A stretch of 64,000 bases of DNA, taken from assembly GCA_036504035.1 (NCBI GenBank), contig DASXVV010000013.1, positions 232,362-296,361 of the forward strand, given 5' to 3'. The position numbers and the translations under genes were made by a program. The notes beneath the pieces were generated by a model. That model searched no databases. It saw only the letters and a list, made by a program, of their open reading frames with translations, and had not been told where the DNA came from. Shown piece after piece: positions 1 through 9,539 of this stretch (position 1 is the stretch's first letter; every line of letters starts with the position of its first letter). This DNA comes from Candidatus Deferrimicrobiaceae bacterium (GTDB lineage: Bacteria > Desulfobacterota > Deferrimicrobia > Deferrimicrobiales > Deferrimicrobiaceae).

Positions 1-377
1 GCCTTTGATACCTCGACGACCCGGATGTCGACCACGAGCGTCAGGGCGTGTTCGAGCGAAAACCCTTCGGCCCCATGCGTGACGACGTCCTCCCTGACAT
101 CTCTGACTTTCCCTTCCACCAGGAAATCGGCGCCCGCCCGTTCGAAAGTCCCGCGAAAACCGTTCCGGCGCAGTTCTTCTCGAAGTCGCGTCGCCATGAG
201 GGCACCGGCATCGGAATCGAACGAGAGATTCTGGAACGGCTCGAGGGAGATTCGAATCCCCGGATCGGTAAAGCGGGCTTGATGCGCGGTCTGAAGTTGG
301 TACCCGCAACCGGCCAGAAGAAGGGCCATCGCCGGGACCAAGACAAGTTTGAAGCAGGCGCGATACCGGGAGCCCAT
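1..377 (-). CDS. lptE: LptE-like LPS-assembly lipoprotein, cut by window edge
   Basis: The frame opens with an ATG five bases after the leuS stop and runs off the left edge, so only about the first 125 residues are visible. They start with a basic N-terminus, a hydrophobic stretch and a lipobox ending LLLAGCGYQL, the usual start of LptE, followed by a sequence rich in beta-type segments (FTDPGIRISLEPFQNLSFD). LptE is the outer-membrane lipoprotein that plugs LptD and delivers lipopolysaccharide to the cell surface. leuS-lptE adjacency is common in Proteobacteria and supports the call. The C-terminal end lies outside the window. Confidence 0.85.
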   Translation of the reverse strand, partial: MGSRYRACFKLVLVPAMALLLAGCGYQLQTAHQARFTDPGIRISLEPFQNLSFDSDAGALMATRLREELRRNGFRGTFERAGADFLVEGKVRDVREDVVTHGAEGFSLEHALTLVVDIRVVEVSK

Positions 378-381
378 CCCG

Positions 382-2955
382 TCAGACCACGATGCTCACG
401 AGCTTCCGGGGCACATACACGAGTTTCCGGACCGTCTTGCCCTCGAGATATTCGAGGATTTTCGGATCGGCCAACGCAGCTGAACGGATCGTCTCTTCGT
501 CGGCATCGGGAGCGACGACCAGTTTTGATCGAAGCCTACCGTTGACCTGGATAACGACTTCGATCTGCTCCTCGCGCGCGGCTTCAACGTCGACGTCGGG
601 CCAACGTCGGGTGCAGAGCAGGTCGTCCTGCCCGATCCGCGACCAGAGTTCTTCGGCCAGGTGGGGCGCAAAAGGGGAAAGCATCAGCAGCAGCGTCTCG
701 ATCGCCTCCTTCAAGGCCGAAGCTGTCGCGCCGCCTTCCCAGTCGGTTTCGGGGACCAGGTAGAGGAAGTTGACCATTTCCATGATGGCGGAAATGGCGG
801 TATTGAAGTGAGACCGGTCTTCGATATCGGCTGTAACCTTCTTGAGCGTCCGGTGGGTGACCGAGCGGATCGGACGCGCTTCCTCCCCGGCCGCGTCGAC
901 CGCGACCGCGGAGCGGATGGTTTCTTCGTGCTGGACGACCAGACGATAGACCCGGTTGAGGAACCGGAACGAACCCTCCACGCCCTGCTCGCTCCAGTCG
1001 AGGTCCTTTTCGGGAGGAGCGGCGAACAGCGAGAACAGGCGCGCCGTATCGGCGCCGTATCGCTCGACGAGCGTCGATGGTTCCACGACGTTTCGCTTCG
1101 ACTTCGACATCTTGACCGAACGGCCGACCGAGCATTTCTCGCCGCACTGGACGCAGTTGCCGTTTGGGTCGACCTCCTCGGGATAGCGCCACCCGTGCTT
1201 CGGGCACTCGGTGGTGGCCATGCAGACCATTCCCTGGGAAAGGAGCCGGAGGAACGGCTCGTTGCCGGGGGTGAGACCCTTGTCGCGCAGGAACTTGTGG
1301 AAGAAGCGCGCGTAGATCAGGTGCATGCAGGCGTGTTCGACGCCGCCCACGTACTGATCGACGCACATCCATTTCGCCGTCTTGGCGGGATCGAGCGGCT
1401 GGTCCTGGTTCTTGGGATCGATATAGCGCAGGAAATACCAGCTCGATTCCATGAAGGTATCGAAGGTGTCGGTTTCCCGGCGCGCCGGCTTCCCGCACGC
1501 GGGGCACGGGACGCGGACCCAGTCTTCGACTGCGACCAGGGGGTTTCCGCGTTCGCGCGAATAGGCGATGTCCTCGGGAAGGACGACCGGGAGATCCTTT
1601 TCGGGAACGGGGACGATGCCGCACGATTCGCAGTGGATGACCGGGATCGGGGCTCCCCAGTAACGCTGGCGGCTGATTCCCCAGTCCCGGAGCCGATACT
1701 GGACCTTGCCGCGTCCCATCCCGTTGGACGCGATATGGTCGATGACCGCCTTCTTCCCGGCCTCGTTGGGCGTTCCGGAGAATATGCCCGAGTCGACCAT
1801 GCTTCCGGTCCCGACGTACGCCTCGGTCAGCGCCTCGGCGCCGGCGGGAGAATCTTTGGGCCGGATGACGATCTTGACCGGGAGGTCGTATTTCCGGGCG
1901 AATTCGAAATCGCGCTGGTCGTGGGCCGGAACCGCCATCACTGCGCCGGTCCCGTATTCGTAGAGGACGAAGTTTGCGGCGAAGACCGGGACCTTGCCGC
2001 CGGTCAACGGGTTGATGCAATATCCGCCGGTAAAGACTCCCTCTTTCTCGAACTCGTCGGCGGTGCGGTCGATCTTATCGATGCGGGAAACCTTCTCGAC
2101 GAAGGCGGCGACCTCGGCCTCCCGGCCTGACCTCCGGGCGAATTCCATGACCAGCGGATGCTCGGGCGCCATGCTCATGAAGGTGACGCCGTAAACCGTG
2201 TCGGGCCGCGTCGTGAACACGGTGAGTTTTCCGTCGGACCCATCGATCGGGAAATCGATCTCGGCGCCCTCGCTCCGGCCGATCCAGTTGCGCTGCATCT
2301 CGAGGATGTTCTCTGGCCAGCCGCCCTTGAGTTCTTCGTGTCCGGACAGCAGCTCCTCGACATATTGCGTGGTCCCGATGAACCACTGGTCGAGATCGCG
2401 CTGTGTGACGCGCACCTGATCGTGGATGAAGCAGGTGCCGTCCCGGTTGACCTGCTCGTTGGCAAGCACGGTCTGGCACTCGTCGCACCAGTTGAGTTGG
2501 GCGCGTTTGCGGTAAGCCAGCCCGTCCTTGAGCATCCAGAGGAAGAAGAGCTGCTCCCATCGGTAATATTCGGGCGAACAGGTCGCGAACTCGCGGTCCC
2601 AGTCGTAGGAGAAGCCGAGCTGCTTCAGCTGGCCTCGCATGAAGGCGATGTTTTCCCAGGTCCACTTGGCGGGATGCACCCCATGGCGGACGGCGGCATT
2701 CTCGGCGGGAAGACCGAAGGCGTCCCAACCGATCGGGTGGAGCACCTGGAACCCGCGCATGCGCTTGAACCGCGCGATAAGGTCGCCGATCGTGTAGACC
2801 CGGACGTGCCCCATGTGGATGCGGCCGGACGGGTACGGGAACATTTCGAGGCAGTAGAATTTGGGGGATCCGGGCTCATCGGGACAACGGAATACGCCTG
2901 CTTCCTCCCATCGCTTCTGCCATCGGGATTCGATCGCCTGCGGCTGATATCTCAT
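382..2955 (-). CDS. leuS: Leucyl-tRNA synthetase
   Basis: This 857-residue class I synthetase charges tRNA-Leu in the cytoplasm. The HIGH-type signature is HMGHVRVYTIGD near residue 48, and the KMSKS loop is KMSKSKRNVVEP in the C-terminal third. Between them the CP1 editing domain carries TTRPDTVYGVTF. Two Cys clusters (CPACGKPARRETDTFD and a CVQCGEKC group) are the zinc-binding inserts of bacterial LeuRS. Length is normal for the family. The ATG overlaps the end of nusB by four bases, which suggests translational coupling inside the long minus-strand operon. Confidence 0.97.
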   Translation of the reverse strand: MRYQPQAIESRWQKRWEEAGVFRCPDEPGSPKFYCLEMFPYPSGRIHMGHVRVYTIGDLIARFKRMRGFQVLHPIGWDAFGLPAENAAVRHGVHPAKWTWENIAFMRGQLKQLGFSYDWDREFATCSPEYYRWEQLFFLWMLKDGLAYRKRAQLNWCDECQTVLANEQVNRDGTCFIHDQVRVTQRDLDQWFIGTTQYVEELLSGHEELKGGWPENILEMQRNWIGRSEGAEIDFPIDGSDGKLTVFTTRPDTVYGVTFMSMAPEHPLVMEFARRSGREAEVAAFVEKVSRIDKIDRTADEFEKEGVFTGGYCINPLTGGKVPVFAANFVLYEYGTGAVMAVPAHDQRDFEFARKYDLPVKIVIRPKDSPAGAEALTEAYVGTGSMVDSGIFSGTPNEAGKKAVIDHIASNGMGRGKVQYRLRDWGISRQRYWGAPIPVIHCESCGIVPVPEKDLPVVLPEDIAYSRERGNPLVAVEDWVRVPCPACGKPARRETDTFDTFMESSWYFLRYIDPKNQDQPLDPAKTAKWMCVDQYVGGVEHACMHLIYARFFHKFLRDKGLTPGNEPFLRLLSQGMVCMATTECPKHGWRYPEEVDPNGNCVQCGEKCSVGRSVKMSKSKRNVVEPSTLVERYGADTARLFSLFAAPPEKDLDWSEQGVEGSFRFLNRVYRLVVQHEETIRSAVAVDAAGEEARPIRSVTHRTLKKVTADIEDRSHFNTAISAIMEMVNFLYLVPETDWEGGATASALKEAIETLLLMLSPFAPHLAEELWSRIGQDDLLCTRRWPDVDVEAAREEQIEVVIQVNGRLRSKLVVAPDADEETIRSAALADPKILEYLEGKTVRKLVYVPRKLVSIVV

Positions 2956-3368
2956 GCCTGGCCTTTCTTTTTCCGGGAGATCTCGGAGATCCTGTCGAGG
3001 ATGCCGTTGATGAATCCGCCGGACTCGACCGAACCGAACCGCTTCGCGAGCTCGACGGCTTCGTTGATCGCAACGACGAACGGGACGTCGGAGGAATGGC
3101 AGATTTCGAATGTGCCGAGTCGCAGGATGTTCCGGTCGACCAGCGCCATGCGCTCGATGCGCCAGTTGGCGGCAACCGAAGAGATCATCAGATCGATCTC
3201 CTCGAGGTGGTCGAACACCCCCTCGACCGTCCCTCTATAGTAGGCCTCGTCGGAGGGGGGGGTGTCGGAGGTCATAGCGTAAAGCGGGATCGCCTTTTCG
3301 GGCGGTATCCCGAGGACATCCATCATGAAGAGCGTCTGAAAAACCTTTTCTCGCGATTCTTTCCGCAC
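2952..3368 (-). CDS. nusB: Transcription antitermination factor NusB
   Basis: NusB binds boxA RNA with NusE (S10) and supports antitermination of rRNA transcripts. I start it at GTG 3368, giving 138 residues beginning VRKESREKVFQTLF, which matches the usual NusB N-terminus. The frame is open further upstream, but that extension runs into ribH and is rich in Pro and Arg without family similarity. The C-terminal part RMALVDRNILRLGTFEI followed by AINEAVELAKRFG and FINGILDRI is the classic NusB core. It lies between ribH and leuS, as in many Proteobacteria. Confidence 0.93.
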   Translation of the reverse strand: MRKESREKVFQTLFMMDVLGIPPEKAIPLYAMTSDTPPSDEAYYRGTVEGVFDHLEEIDLMISSVAANWRIERMALVDRNILRLGTFEICHSSDVPFVVAINEAVELAKRFGSVESGGFINGILDRISEISRKKKGQA

Positions 3369-3390
3369 GTCTGCTCTTTTCTGTCCCGGC

Positions 3391-3852
3391 CTAAAGGTTC
3401 CGGAGAAGGTTGGCCATCTCGATGGCTGAAAGGGCCGCCTCGGCGCCCTTGTTGCCGGCCTTGGTCCCGGCTCGTTCAATGGCCTGCTCGACCGAATCGG
3501 TGGTCAGGACGCCATAAGATACGGGGATACCCGAATCGAGCATCACCATGGCCACGCCCTTCGTCACCTCGGCGCTGAGATAATCGAAATGAGGGGTGCC
3601 GCCGCGGATCAGCGCACCGAGGGCGATGACCGCGTCGATGTCGCCCGTTGCGGCCTTCCGGACGCCCAGCGGAACCTCGAAGGCGCCCGGGACCTTGATG
3701 ACGGCGATATCCTTTTCTTCGACTCCGTGCCGCACCAAGGCGTCGAGCGCACCTTCCAGCAGCCGGTCGGTGATGAAGCTGTTGAAGCGGGAAACCACGA
3801 TGTTGAATTTCAGCCCTTTTCCCTGAAGGTCGCCCTCGATCGTCCGGATCAT
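3391..3852 (-). CDS. ribH: 6,7-dimethyl-8-ribityllumazine synthase
   Basis: RibH condenses 3,4-dihydroxy-2-butanone 4-phosphate with the ribitylaminouracil intermediate, the penultimate riboflavin step, in an icosahedral or pentameric shell. The conserved segments are [21 protein letters not shown] and [12 protein letters not shown], with the catalytic His in TPHFDY. I prefer the ATG at 3852 (153 residues, [11 protein letters not shown]) because a GGGGGG tract sits just before it. An in-frame ATG at 3873 would overlap ribBA and add seven residues. It lies immediately downstream of ribBA. Confidence 0.95.
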   Translation of the reverse strand: MIRTIEGDLQGKGLKFNIVVSRFNSFITDRLLEGALDALVRHGVEEKDIAVIKVPGAFEVPLGVRKAATGDIDAVIALGALIRGGTPHFDYLSAEVTKGVAMVMLDSGIPVSYGVLTTDSVEQAIERAGTKAGNKGAEAALSAIEMANLLRNL

Positions 3853-3862
3853 CGTATCCCCC

Positions 3863-5068
3863 CTATTCGACATGCAGAATGTGCCCCATTTTCTTTTTCT
3901 TGGTCCTGAGGTATTTCACGTTGTCTTCCGTAGGCGCTGTCTCGATGGGAACGCGTTCGATCATCCGGATGCCATACCCTTCGAGACCGATGATCTTCTT
4001 GGGGTTGTTCGTCAGCAGCCGCATGTCGCGAACGCCGAGATCGACCAGAATCTGTGCGCCGACGCCGTAGTCGCGCAGGTCGGGCTTGAATCCGAGCCGC
4101 TCGTTGGCCTCGACCGTGTCGAAGCCCTTGTCCTGCAGCGCGTAAGCCTGGATCTTGTTCGCAAGCCCGATGCCGCGCCCTTCCTGCCGCATGTACAGGA
4201 GGATTCCAGTTCCCTCCGCCTCGATCCGCTTGAGCGATTTCTGGAGCTGTTCCCCGCAGTCGCAGCGGAGGGAGCCGAAGACGTCGCCGGTCATGCATTC
4301 GCTGTGGACCCGGACAAGAACGGGCTGGGTCGAGTCGATGACGCCCTTGACCAACGCGATATGCGTTTCTCCCGTGACATTGTCCTGGTATGCGATCGCC
4401 TTGAAATCGCCGCCAACCCTCAGCGGAAGCCCTGTCTCCCCGGCCCTGGTGATGATGCGCTCGTGCTTCATGCGGTATGCGATGAGATCCTTGACGGAAA
4501 CGATCTTGAGCCCATGTTCCGCCGCGAAGATCTCGAGGTCGGGCAACCGCGCCATCGAGCCGTCCTCATTCATGATCTCGCAGATGACGCCGGCCTCGGT
4601 GAGTCCCGCCAGTCGGGCAAGATCGACCGACCCTTCCGTCTGGCCGGTCCGGACGAGGACGCCGCCGTTCCGGGCGATCAGCGGGAAGACGTGGCCGGGG
4701 CGGACGAGATCCTCGGGCTTGGCTTCCTGGGCGATGGCCGTGCGGATGGTCGTGGAGCGGTCGTAAGCCGAGATTCCGGTCGTGACCCCGCGACGGGCCT
4801 CGATGGAAACGGTGAATGCGGTCCCGAACGGCGATGAGTTGTCATGCACCATTGGGGGAAGCTGCAACTGCTTCGCCTTGGTTTCGCTGATGCTGAGGCA
4901 GATCAGCCCCCGGCCGTAGCGCGCCATGAAATTGATCGCTTCCGGAGTCACGAACTCGGCTGCGAGGGTGAGATCGCCCTCGTTCTCGCGGTCCTCGTCA
5001 TCAACGAGGATGACCATTTTTCCGGCCCGGATATCTTCGATCGCTTCTTCGATCAGTGACAATGTCAT
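3863..5068 (-). CDS. ribBA: Bifunctional DHBP synthase / GTP cyclohydrolase II
   Basis: This 401-residue fusion starts both branches of riboflavin synthesis. The N-terminal half is the RibB domain, with the acidic loop [11 protein letters not shown] near residue 25 that binds metal and ribulose 5-phosphate. The C-terminal half is the RibA domain, with the zinc cysteines in [17 protein letters not shown] and the GTP-binding segment [10 protein letters not shown]. The RibB segment usually reading GHTE reads [11 protein letters not shown], so the His that is a metal ligand in E. coli RibB is Gln here. RibB activity is therefore less certain than RibA activity. The gene sits inside ribD-ribE-ribBA-ribH. 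Confidence 0.95.
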   Translation of the reverse strand: MTLSLIEEAIEDIRAGKMVILVDDEDRENEGDLTLAAEFVTPEAINFMARYGRGLICLSISETKAKQLQLPPMVHDNSSPFGTAFTVSIEARRGVTTGISAYDRSTTIRTAIAQEAKPEDLVRPGHVFPLIARNGGVLVRTGQTEGSVDLARLAGLTEAGVICEIMNEDGSMARLPDLEIFAAEHGLKIVSVKDLIAYRMKHERIITRAGETGLPLRVGGDFKAIAYQDNVTGETHIALVKGVIDSTQPVLVRVHSECMTGDVFGSLRCDCGEQLQKSLKRIEAEGTGILLYMRQEGRGIGLANKIQAYALQDKGFDTVEANERLGFKPDLRDYGVGAQILVDLGVRDMRLLTNNPKKIIGLEGYGIRMIERVPIETAPTEDNVKYLRTKKKKMGHILHVE

Positions 5069-5083
5069 CGATAGAGCCCCTTT

Positions 5084-5719
5084 TCAGGCAAACCCGTGTT
5101 CCTTCAGAAAGTCGATGGAGACGCCGCCCTCGTCGCGCCCCATGAGCTTGTGGACATATTTGCCGATGATGTCGGTTTCGATATTGACCGGGTCTCCCGG
5201 CGAAAGGATCCCGAAGGTGGTCCACTCGAGCGTCAGCGGGATGAGCGCAACCTCAAAAGCCCCGGGGAGGACGGCACTGATCGTGAGGGAAACGCCGTCC
5301 ACCGCGACCGATCCCTTGAAAACCAGGTATTTCATTATATTGGCATCGGCGCGGATATGGAATACCCGGCCGTCGCCGACCGATCTGGATTCCCGCACGG
5401 TGCCTGTTCCGTCGACGTGTCCGTAGACGAAGTGTCCCCCAAGGCGGCCGCCGACCGGCATCGCCCGTTCGAGATTCACCCGCTCGCCCGGCTTTTTTTT
5501 CGACAGCGTCGTCCGGTCGAGCGTCTCGGCCGATACGTCGGCCGTGAACCGGCCTGCCCCTTTCGAGGTCACCGTAAGGCACGCGCCCGACACCGCGATC
5601 GAGTCCCCTTCCGCGATCTCGGACATCGGCAAGGCGGTGGACACGCAGATCAGGGCGCCCGCGCCATGCTTTTCAAGCGTCAGGACCGTTCCGACATTTT
5701 CGATCAGGCCGGTGAACAT
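5084..5719 (-). CDS. ribE: Riboflavin synthase alpha chain
   Basis: Riboflavin synthase dismutates two lumazine molecules into riboflavin. The protein has the typical two similar barrels, the first beginning [12 protein letters not shown] and the second marked by [10 protein letters not shown], over 211 residues, a normal length. The ATG at 5719 overlaps the ribD stop as TGATG and has GGAGGG five bases upstream. A GTG directly before it could also be used. The gene follows ribD and precedes ribBA. Confidence 0.95.
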   Translation of the reverse strand: MFTGLIENVGTVLTLEKHGAGALICVSTALPMSEIAEGDSIAVSGACLTVTSKGAGRFTADVSAETLDRTTLSKKKPGERVNLERAMPVGGRLGGHFVYGHVDGTGTVRESRSVGDGRVFHIRADANIMKYLVFKGSVAVDGVSLTISAVLPGAFEVALIPLTLEWTTFGILSPGDPVNIETDIIGKYVHKLMGRDEGGVSIDFLKEHGFA

Positions 5720-6828
5720 CACGCCCTCCCTGGAAGTCGGGATTCGACCATCGGCAGCGATTCGATCATCACATCGTCCCCCATCCTGCGGACCCTGGAG
5801 ATGGCGAAACGACGGCCCTCGGCCGGGGTGCTCGCCGCCCAGCCCGATACGGACCGGACGGCTTCCCCGAACATGACGGGAGCATAAAACATGACGAGTC
5901 GATCGACGGCGGAATCGCCCAGAAACATCCCAGCCGTTTTTCCCCCGCCTTCGACCAACAGGGTCGTGATTTCCTTTTTCGCGAGCTCGGCCAGGATATC
6001 GGCCGATCGGATGCTACCGGCGGGCGCGGGAAGAACGATCACGGATGCGCCTTTCGACCGGATCGCTTCGACGGCCCCTTTCGAAGTCTCGTCCGGCACG
6101 ATGACGATATTCCGGTCGCTGTCTTCGGAAAACATCCGCAGGGGGAGGAGCGCGTCGGGGCGCGAGGTCACGACGATCCTGACCGGGTCGCGGCCGCCTT
6201 TTACGCGGCTGGTGAGCAGCGGGTCGTCCTGGATCGCGGTATTTCCGCCGACAAGCACGGCATCGCACTCGGAGCGCATCCGGTGAACCTGCATGCGGGA
6301 CCGTTCGCCCGTGACCCATCGGGACTCGCCGGTGGCCCCGGCGATCTGGCCATCGAAGGAGACCGCCAGTTTCAATGTCACATGGGGGATCCGTTTGACG
6401 ATCCAGTGGACCCAGCCGCGATTAATCTCGCGCGCCTCCTTTTCCATCAGGCCGGTCGAGAGCTCGACGCCCGCCATGCGCAAGGCACTGAAACCGGAAC
6501 CGGACACCAGGGGGTTGGGATCTTCCATGGCGGCGCAGACGCGCCGGATGCCGGCATTGAGAATCGCGTCGACGCACGGCCCGGTTCGTCCCGCGTGTGC
6601 GCACGGTTCGAGCGTCACGTAAAGGTCGGCTCCGCGCGCAAGCGGTCCGGCGGCTGCAATGGCTTCGATCTCGGCATGGGGCATCCCGGCCGCATGGTGC
6701 CAACCGGAACCGACGATAACCCCGTCCCTGGCGAGAATCGCGCCCACGGCCGGGTTCGGAGATGTCCTCCCTATCCCTTTTCTGGCAAGACGAAGCGCCT
6801 GCCGCATATGCGAAGGGTTCGGGAACAA
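5719..6828 (-). CDS. ribD: Riboflavin deaminase/reductase RibD
   Basis: RibD carries out deamination and reduction of the pyrimidine intermediate after GTP cyclohydrolase II. The N-terminal deaminase domain has the zinc motif HAEIEAI and PCAHAGRTGPC. The C-terminal reductase domain follows from about residue 145 (VTLKLAVSFDGQIA, GGNTAIQDDPLLTSR, LLVEGGG). I start it at TTG 6828, nine bases after the nrdR stop, so that MRQALRLARKG falls at the usual position after a short leader. ATG 6807 is the alternative and would shorten the protein by seven residues. About 369 residues, normal for the family. Confidence 0.93.
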   Translation of the reverse strand: MFPNPSHMRQALRLARKGIGRTSPNPAVGAILARDGVIVGSGWHHAAGMPHAEIEAIAAAGPLARGADLYVTLEPCAHAGRTGPCVDAILNAGIRRVCAAMEDPNPLVSGSGFSALRMAGVELSTGLMEKEAREINRGWVHWIVKRIPHVTLKLAVSFDGQIAGATGESRWVTGERSRMQVHRMRSECDAVLVGGNTAIQDDPLLTSRVKGGRDPVRIVVTSRPDALLPLRMFSEDSDRNIVIVPDETSKGAVEAIRSKGASVIVLPAPAGSIRSADILAELAKKEITTLLVEGGGKTAGMFLGDSAVDRLVMFYAPVMFGEAVRSVSGWAASTPAEGRRFAISRVRRMGDDVMIESLPMVESRLPGRA

Positions 6829-6836
6829 GGGACCCT

Positions 6837-7313
6837 TTAGCGACGGGTTTTTCTGTCGGAGGATTCGGTGATGAGCGCCCTGATCTCGTCGACGAACTGG
6901 TTGGCGTCCTTGAACTGACGATAGACCGACGCGAACCGGACGTAGGCCACATCGTCGATCTTGAGCAGCTCGGACATCACGCGCTCGCCGATCGAGACGG
7001 AATCGATTTCCTTTTCGCCGGAGGCCTGAAGCTCGGATTGCAGCGAGTCTACGACCTTTTCGATCGCGGCGTAGCCGACGGGCCGCTTTTCGCACGCTTT
7101 CATGATGCCGTTGAAGATCTTCTGGCGGTCGAACGGCTCGCGTCGCCCGTCGCGCTTTACGACGAGCGGGAACTCTTCCTCGACGCGTTCATAAGTGGTG
7201 AACCGGTTCCTGCAGGCGAGGCATTCCCTGCGCCGGCGGATGACATCGGCGTCTTTTCCCGTGCGGGAATCGACGACCTTGTTGTCGATGTGACCGCATA
7301 ACGGGCATTTCAA
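6837..7313 (-). CDS. nrdR: Transcriptional repressor NrdR
   Basis: NrdR is the ATP/dATP-sensing repressor of ribonucleotide reductase genes. The protein (158 residues) starts with the zinc ribbon [19 protein letters not shown] and [12 protein letters not shown], followed by the ATP-cone segment [20 protein letters not shown]. The start is a TTG at 7313 whose last two bases belong to the TGA of the deaminase gene, so translation is probably coupled. nrdR next to ribD is widely conserved. No copy of its target box was noticed in this window. Confidence 0.95.
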   Translation of the reverse strand: MKCPLCGHIDNKVVDSRTGKDADVIRRRRECLACRNRFTTYERVEEEFPLVVKRDGRREPFDRQKIFNGIMKACEKRPVGYAAIEKVVDSLQSELQASGEKEIDSVSIGERVMSELLKIDDVAYVRFASVYRQFKDANQFVDEIRALITESSDRKTRR

Positions 7314-7771
7314 GGAGCGGGCTCCACCATCCTGACGAGCTCCATCCCGACCTCCTCGAGCATCTCGCCTGCCAGGACATCGGAGTATCCGTCGAGATAG
7401 ACGATGCGCCGGACCCCGGCATTGATCAGCATCTTCGCGCAGATGATGCACGGGAGATTGGTGCAGTAAAGCGATGCGCCCTTGATGGAAACACCGTGCA
7501 AAGCTGCCTGAAGGATCGCGTTCTGCTCGGCATGGAGCCCGCGGCAAAGCTCGTGGCGCTCTCCCGACGGGACGTGGAGCTTCTCGCGAAGGCACCCGGA
7601 CACCTCACAGTGCGTGACGCCGGTCGGGACCCCGTTGTATCCGGTCGACAAGAGCCGGCGATCCTTGACGAGGACGGCCCCGACCGCCCTCCTGAGGCAG
7701 GACGACCGGGAGGAGGCCAGCTTGGCCATCGACATGAAGTAGGTGTCCCAGTCGGGGCGGGCGTGTGCCAC
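7310..7771 (-). CDS. dCMP deaminase / ComEB family
   Basis: A 153-residue zinc deaminase. The catalytic HAEQNAI motif and [19 protein letters not shown] give the His and two Cys ligands and the proton-shuttling Glu of the cytidine deaminase fold. An extra C-x(8)-C-type insert around [15 protein letters not shown] is typical of dCMP deaminases. It probably converts dCMP to dUMP for thymidylate synthesis, which fits its place between glyA (one-carbon units) and nrdR (dNTP control). ComEB of Bacillus is a homologue without a proven competence role. Confidence 0.9.
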   Translation of the reverse strand: MAHARPDWDTYFMSMAKLASSRSSCLRRAVGAVLVKDRRLLSTGYNGVPTGVTHCEVSGCLREKLHVPSGERHELCRGLHAEQNAILQAALHGVSIKGASLYCTNLPCIICAKMLINAGVRRIVYLDGYSDVLAGEMLEEVGMELVRMVEPAP

Positions 7772-7773
7772 GG

Positions 7774-9036
7774 CTAAGCCTGTGCGTACTCGGCGAGTCG
7801 GCCGGGGTAGAGGGGAAACGCATCGCAGAGCGCTCGGACTTCGGCGGAGACGCGGGACGCAACGACGGCATCTCCGGGCGCTGAAAGGATGTCGGCGATC
7901 ATTTCGCCTACCCTGGACAGTTCGGCTTCCTTCATTCCGCGCGTGGACAGCGCGGGCGTCCCGATCCGGACCCCGCTCGTGACGAACGGGCTGCGAGTCT
8001 CGAAGGGCACCGTGTTCTTGTTGACGGTGATCCCGACGTGCTCAAGAGCGGCTTCCGCGTCCTTGCCGGTCAGCTCCCGTTCCTTGAGGTTGACAAGCAT
8101 GAGATGGTTGTCGGTCCCGCCGGACACGAGCCGGAAGCCGCGCGCCATCAGCGTGGCGGCCATGGCTGCGGCATTCTTGACGACCTGCTGCTGGTACACC
8201 TTGAACTCCGGCGTCATCGCCTCCTTGAGCGCCACCGCCTTGGCTGCGATCACGTGCATCAGCGGGCCGCCCTGGATTCCCGGGAAGATGGAAGAGTTCA
8301 GCTTTTTCGCCATTTCTTCTCGGCACATGATCATGCCGGACCGGGGGCCGCGCAGCGTCTTGTGCGTCGTCGTCGTGACGAATTCGGCGTAAGGGACGGG
8401 ACTCGGGTGAATGCCGGCCGCGACCAGACCCGCGATGTGGGCGATGTCGACCATGATCATCGCCCCGACTTCGTCGGCGATCTTGCGGAATGCGGGAAAA
8501 TCGATGGTCCGCGGATATGCGGATGCGCCGACCACGATCATCTTGGGGTTGTGGGCCTTCGCGAGATCGCGTACCTGATCGTAATCGATAGTCTCGGTGT
8601 CTTCCCGGACGCCGTAGGGGACCACGTTGTAGAGCTTCCCGGAGAAGTTGACCGGGCTGCCGTGGGTCAGGTGGCCGCCGTGGGAAAGGTTCATCCCCAG
8701 GATCGTGTCACCCGGGGAGAGGACGGACATGTAGACGGCCATGTTGGCCTGGGATCCGGAGTGGGGCTGGACGTTGACGTGGTCGGCGCCGAAAATCTTC
8801 TTCGCCCGCGCGATCGCCAGCTCCTCGGCCTGGTCGACGAATTCGCAACCGCCGTAATACCGCTTTCCGGGGTAGCCCTCGGCATACTTGTTGGTCAAGG
8901 TGGACCCGGTCGCCTCAAGGACGGCCTCGCTCACGAAATTTTCGGATGCGATCAGCTCGAGCTTGTAGGACTGTCGCTCGGTTTCGCGGCGGATGATGTC
9001 GTAAATTTCGGGGTCGACCGTCTTGAGGAAGGACAT
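7774..9036 (-). CDS. glyA: Serine hydroxymethyltransferase
   Basis: A PLP enzyme of 420 residues that converts serine and tetrahydrofolate to glycine and methylene-tetrahydrofolate. It shows the family N-terminus ([20 protein letters not shown]), the [17 protein letters not shown] substrate segment and the PLP lysine in [16 protein letters not shown]. Length is standard. An AAGGAGAT ribosome binding site precedes the ATG. It is followed two bases later by the dCMP deaminase gene. Confidence 0.97.
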   Translation of the reverse strand: MSFLKTVDPEIYDIIRRETERQSYKLELIASENFVSEAVLEATGSTLTNKYAEGYPGKRYYGGCEFVDQAEELAIARAKKIFGADHVNVQPHSGSQANMAVYMSVLSPGDTILGMNLSHGGHLTHGSPVNFSGKLYNVVPYGVREDTETIDYDQVRDLAKAHNPKMIVVGASAYPRTIDFPAFRKIADEVGAMIMVDIAHIAGLVAAGIHPSPVPYAEFVTTTTHKTLRGPRSGMIMCREEMAKKLNSSIFPGIQGGPLMHVIAAKAVALKEAMTPEFKVYQQQVVKNAAAMAATLMARGFRLVSGGTDNHLMLVNLKERELTGKDAEAALEHVGITVNKNTVPFETRSPFVTSGVRIGTPALSTRGMKEAELSRVGEMIADILSAPGDAVVASRVSAEVRALCDAFPLYPGRLAEYAQA

Positions 9037-9064
9037 GCTGCGGATCTCCTTGGTTGTTCTAACT

Positions 9065-9532
9065 TTATTTCCGATGATTCTCGATCATCGCGATCTTTTC
9101 GACCCTTCGTTCGTGGCGGCCCCCCTCGAACGACTCGTTGAGGAAGATCTTCAGCCGTTCCAGGATCTGGGCGGACTCCATCGTTCTGGCACCAAAGACA
9201 GCCACGTTCGCATCGTTGTGAAGGCGGGCGAACCGGGCGGAAGTCTTGTCGTAAAGGAGCGCGGCGCGCACTCCGGGAATCTTGTTGGCGGCAATCATCA
9301 TCCCCGTGCCGGTCCCGCAGACCAGGACCCCGAAGGCGGCGCTGCCGTCGGTGATGTGTTCCCCGACCATCTCGGCGTAATCGGGGTAATCGACCGAGGC
9401 GTCGGTCTCGGGGCCTAGATCTTCGACCGGGAACCCCTCGGCGGAAAGCGCCGCGACGATTTCTTTCTTGCTCTCGATTCCCGCATGGTCGGATGCGACC
9501 ACAACCCTGGGCTTTCCGTTCGGCTCGGCCAT
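9065..9532 (-). CDS. rpiB: Ribose-5-phosphate isomerase B
   Basis: RpiB interconverts ribose 5-phosphate and ribulose 5-phosphate, the latter being the substrate of the RibB domain encoded downstream. The 155-residue protein carries [16 protein letters not shown], the active-site Cys in [17 protein letters not shown], and [23 protein letters not shown] start at ATG 9532 ([12 protein letters not shown]); the open frame continues upstream into fabF but without family similarity. fabF-rpiB-glyA order is typical of Geobacter relatives. Confidence 0.94.
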   Translation of the reverse strand: MAEPNGKPRVVVASDHAGIESKKEIVAALSAEGFPVEDLGPETDASVDYPDYAEMVGEHITDGSAAFGVLVCGTGTGMMIAANKIPGVRAALLYDKTSARFARLHNDANVAVFGARTMESAQILERLKIFLNESFEGGRHERRVEKIAMIENHRK

Positions 9533-9539
9533 CGCAGGA

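Noticed and set aside
661..2130. Long plus-strand frame of 489 codons
   Set aside because: Antisense to leuS with intact HIGH and KMSKS motifs.
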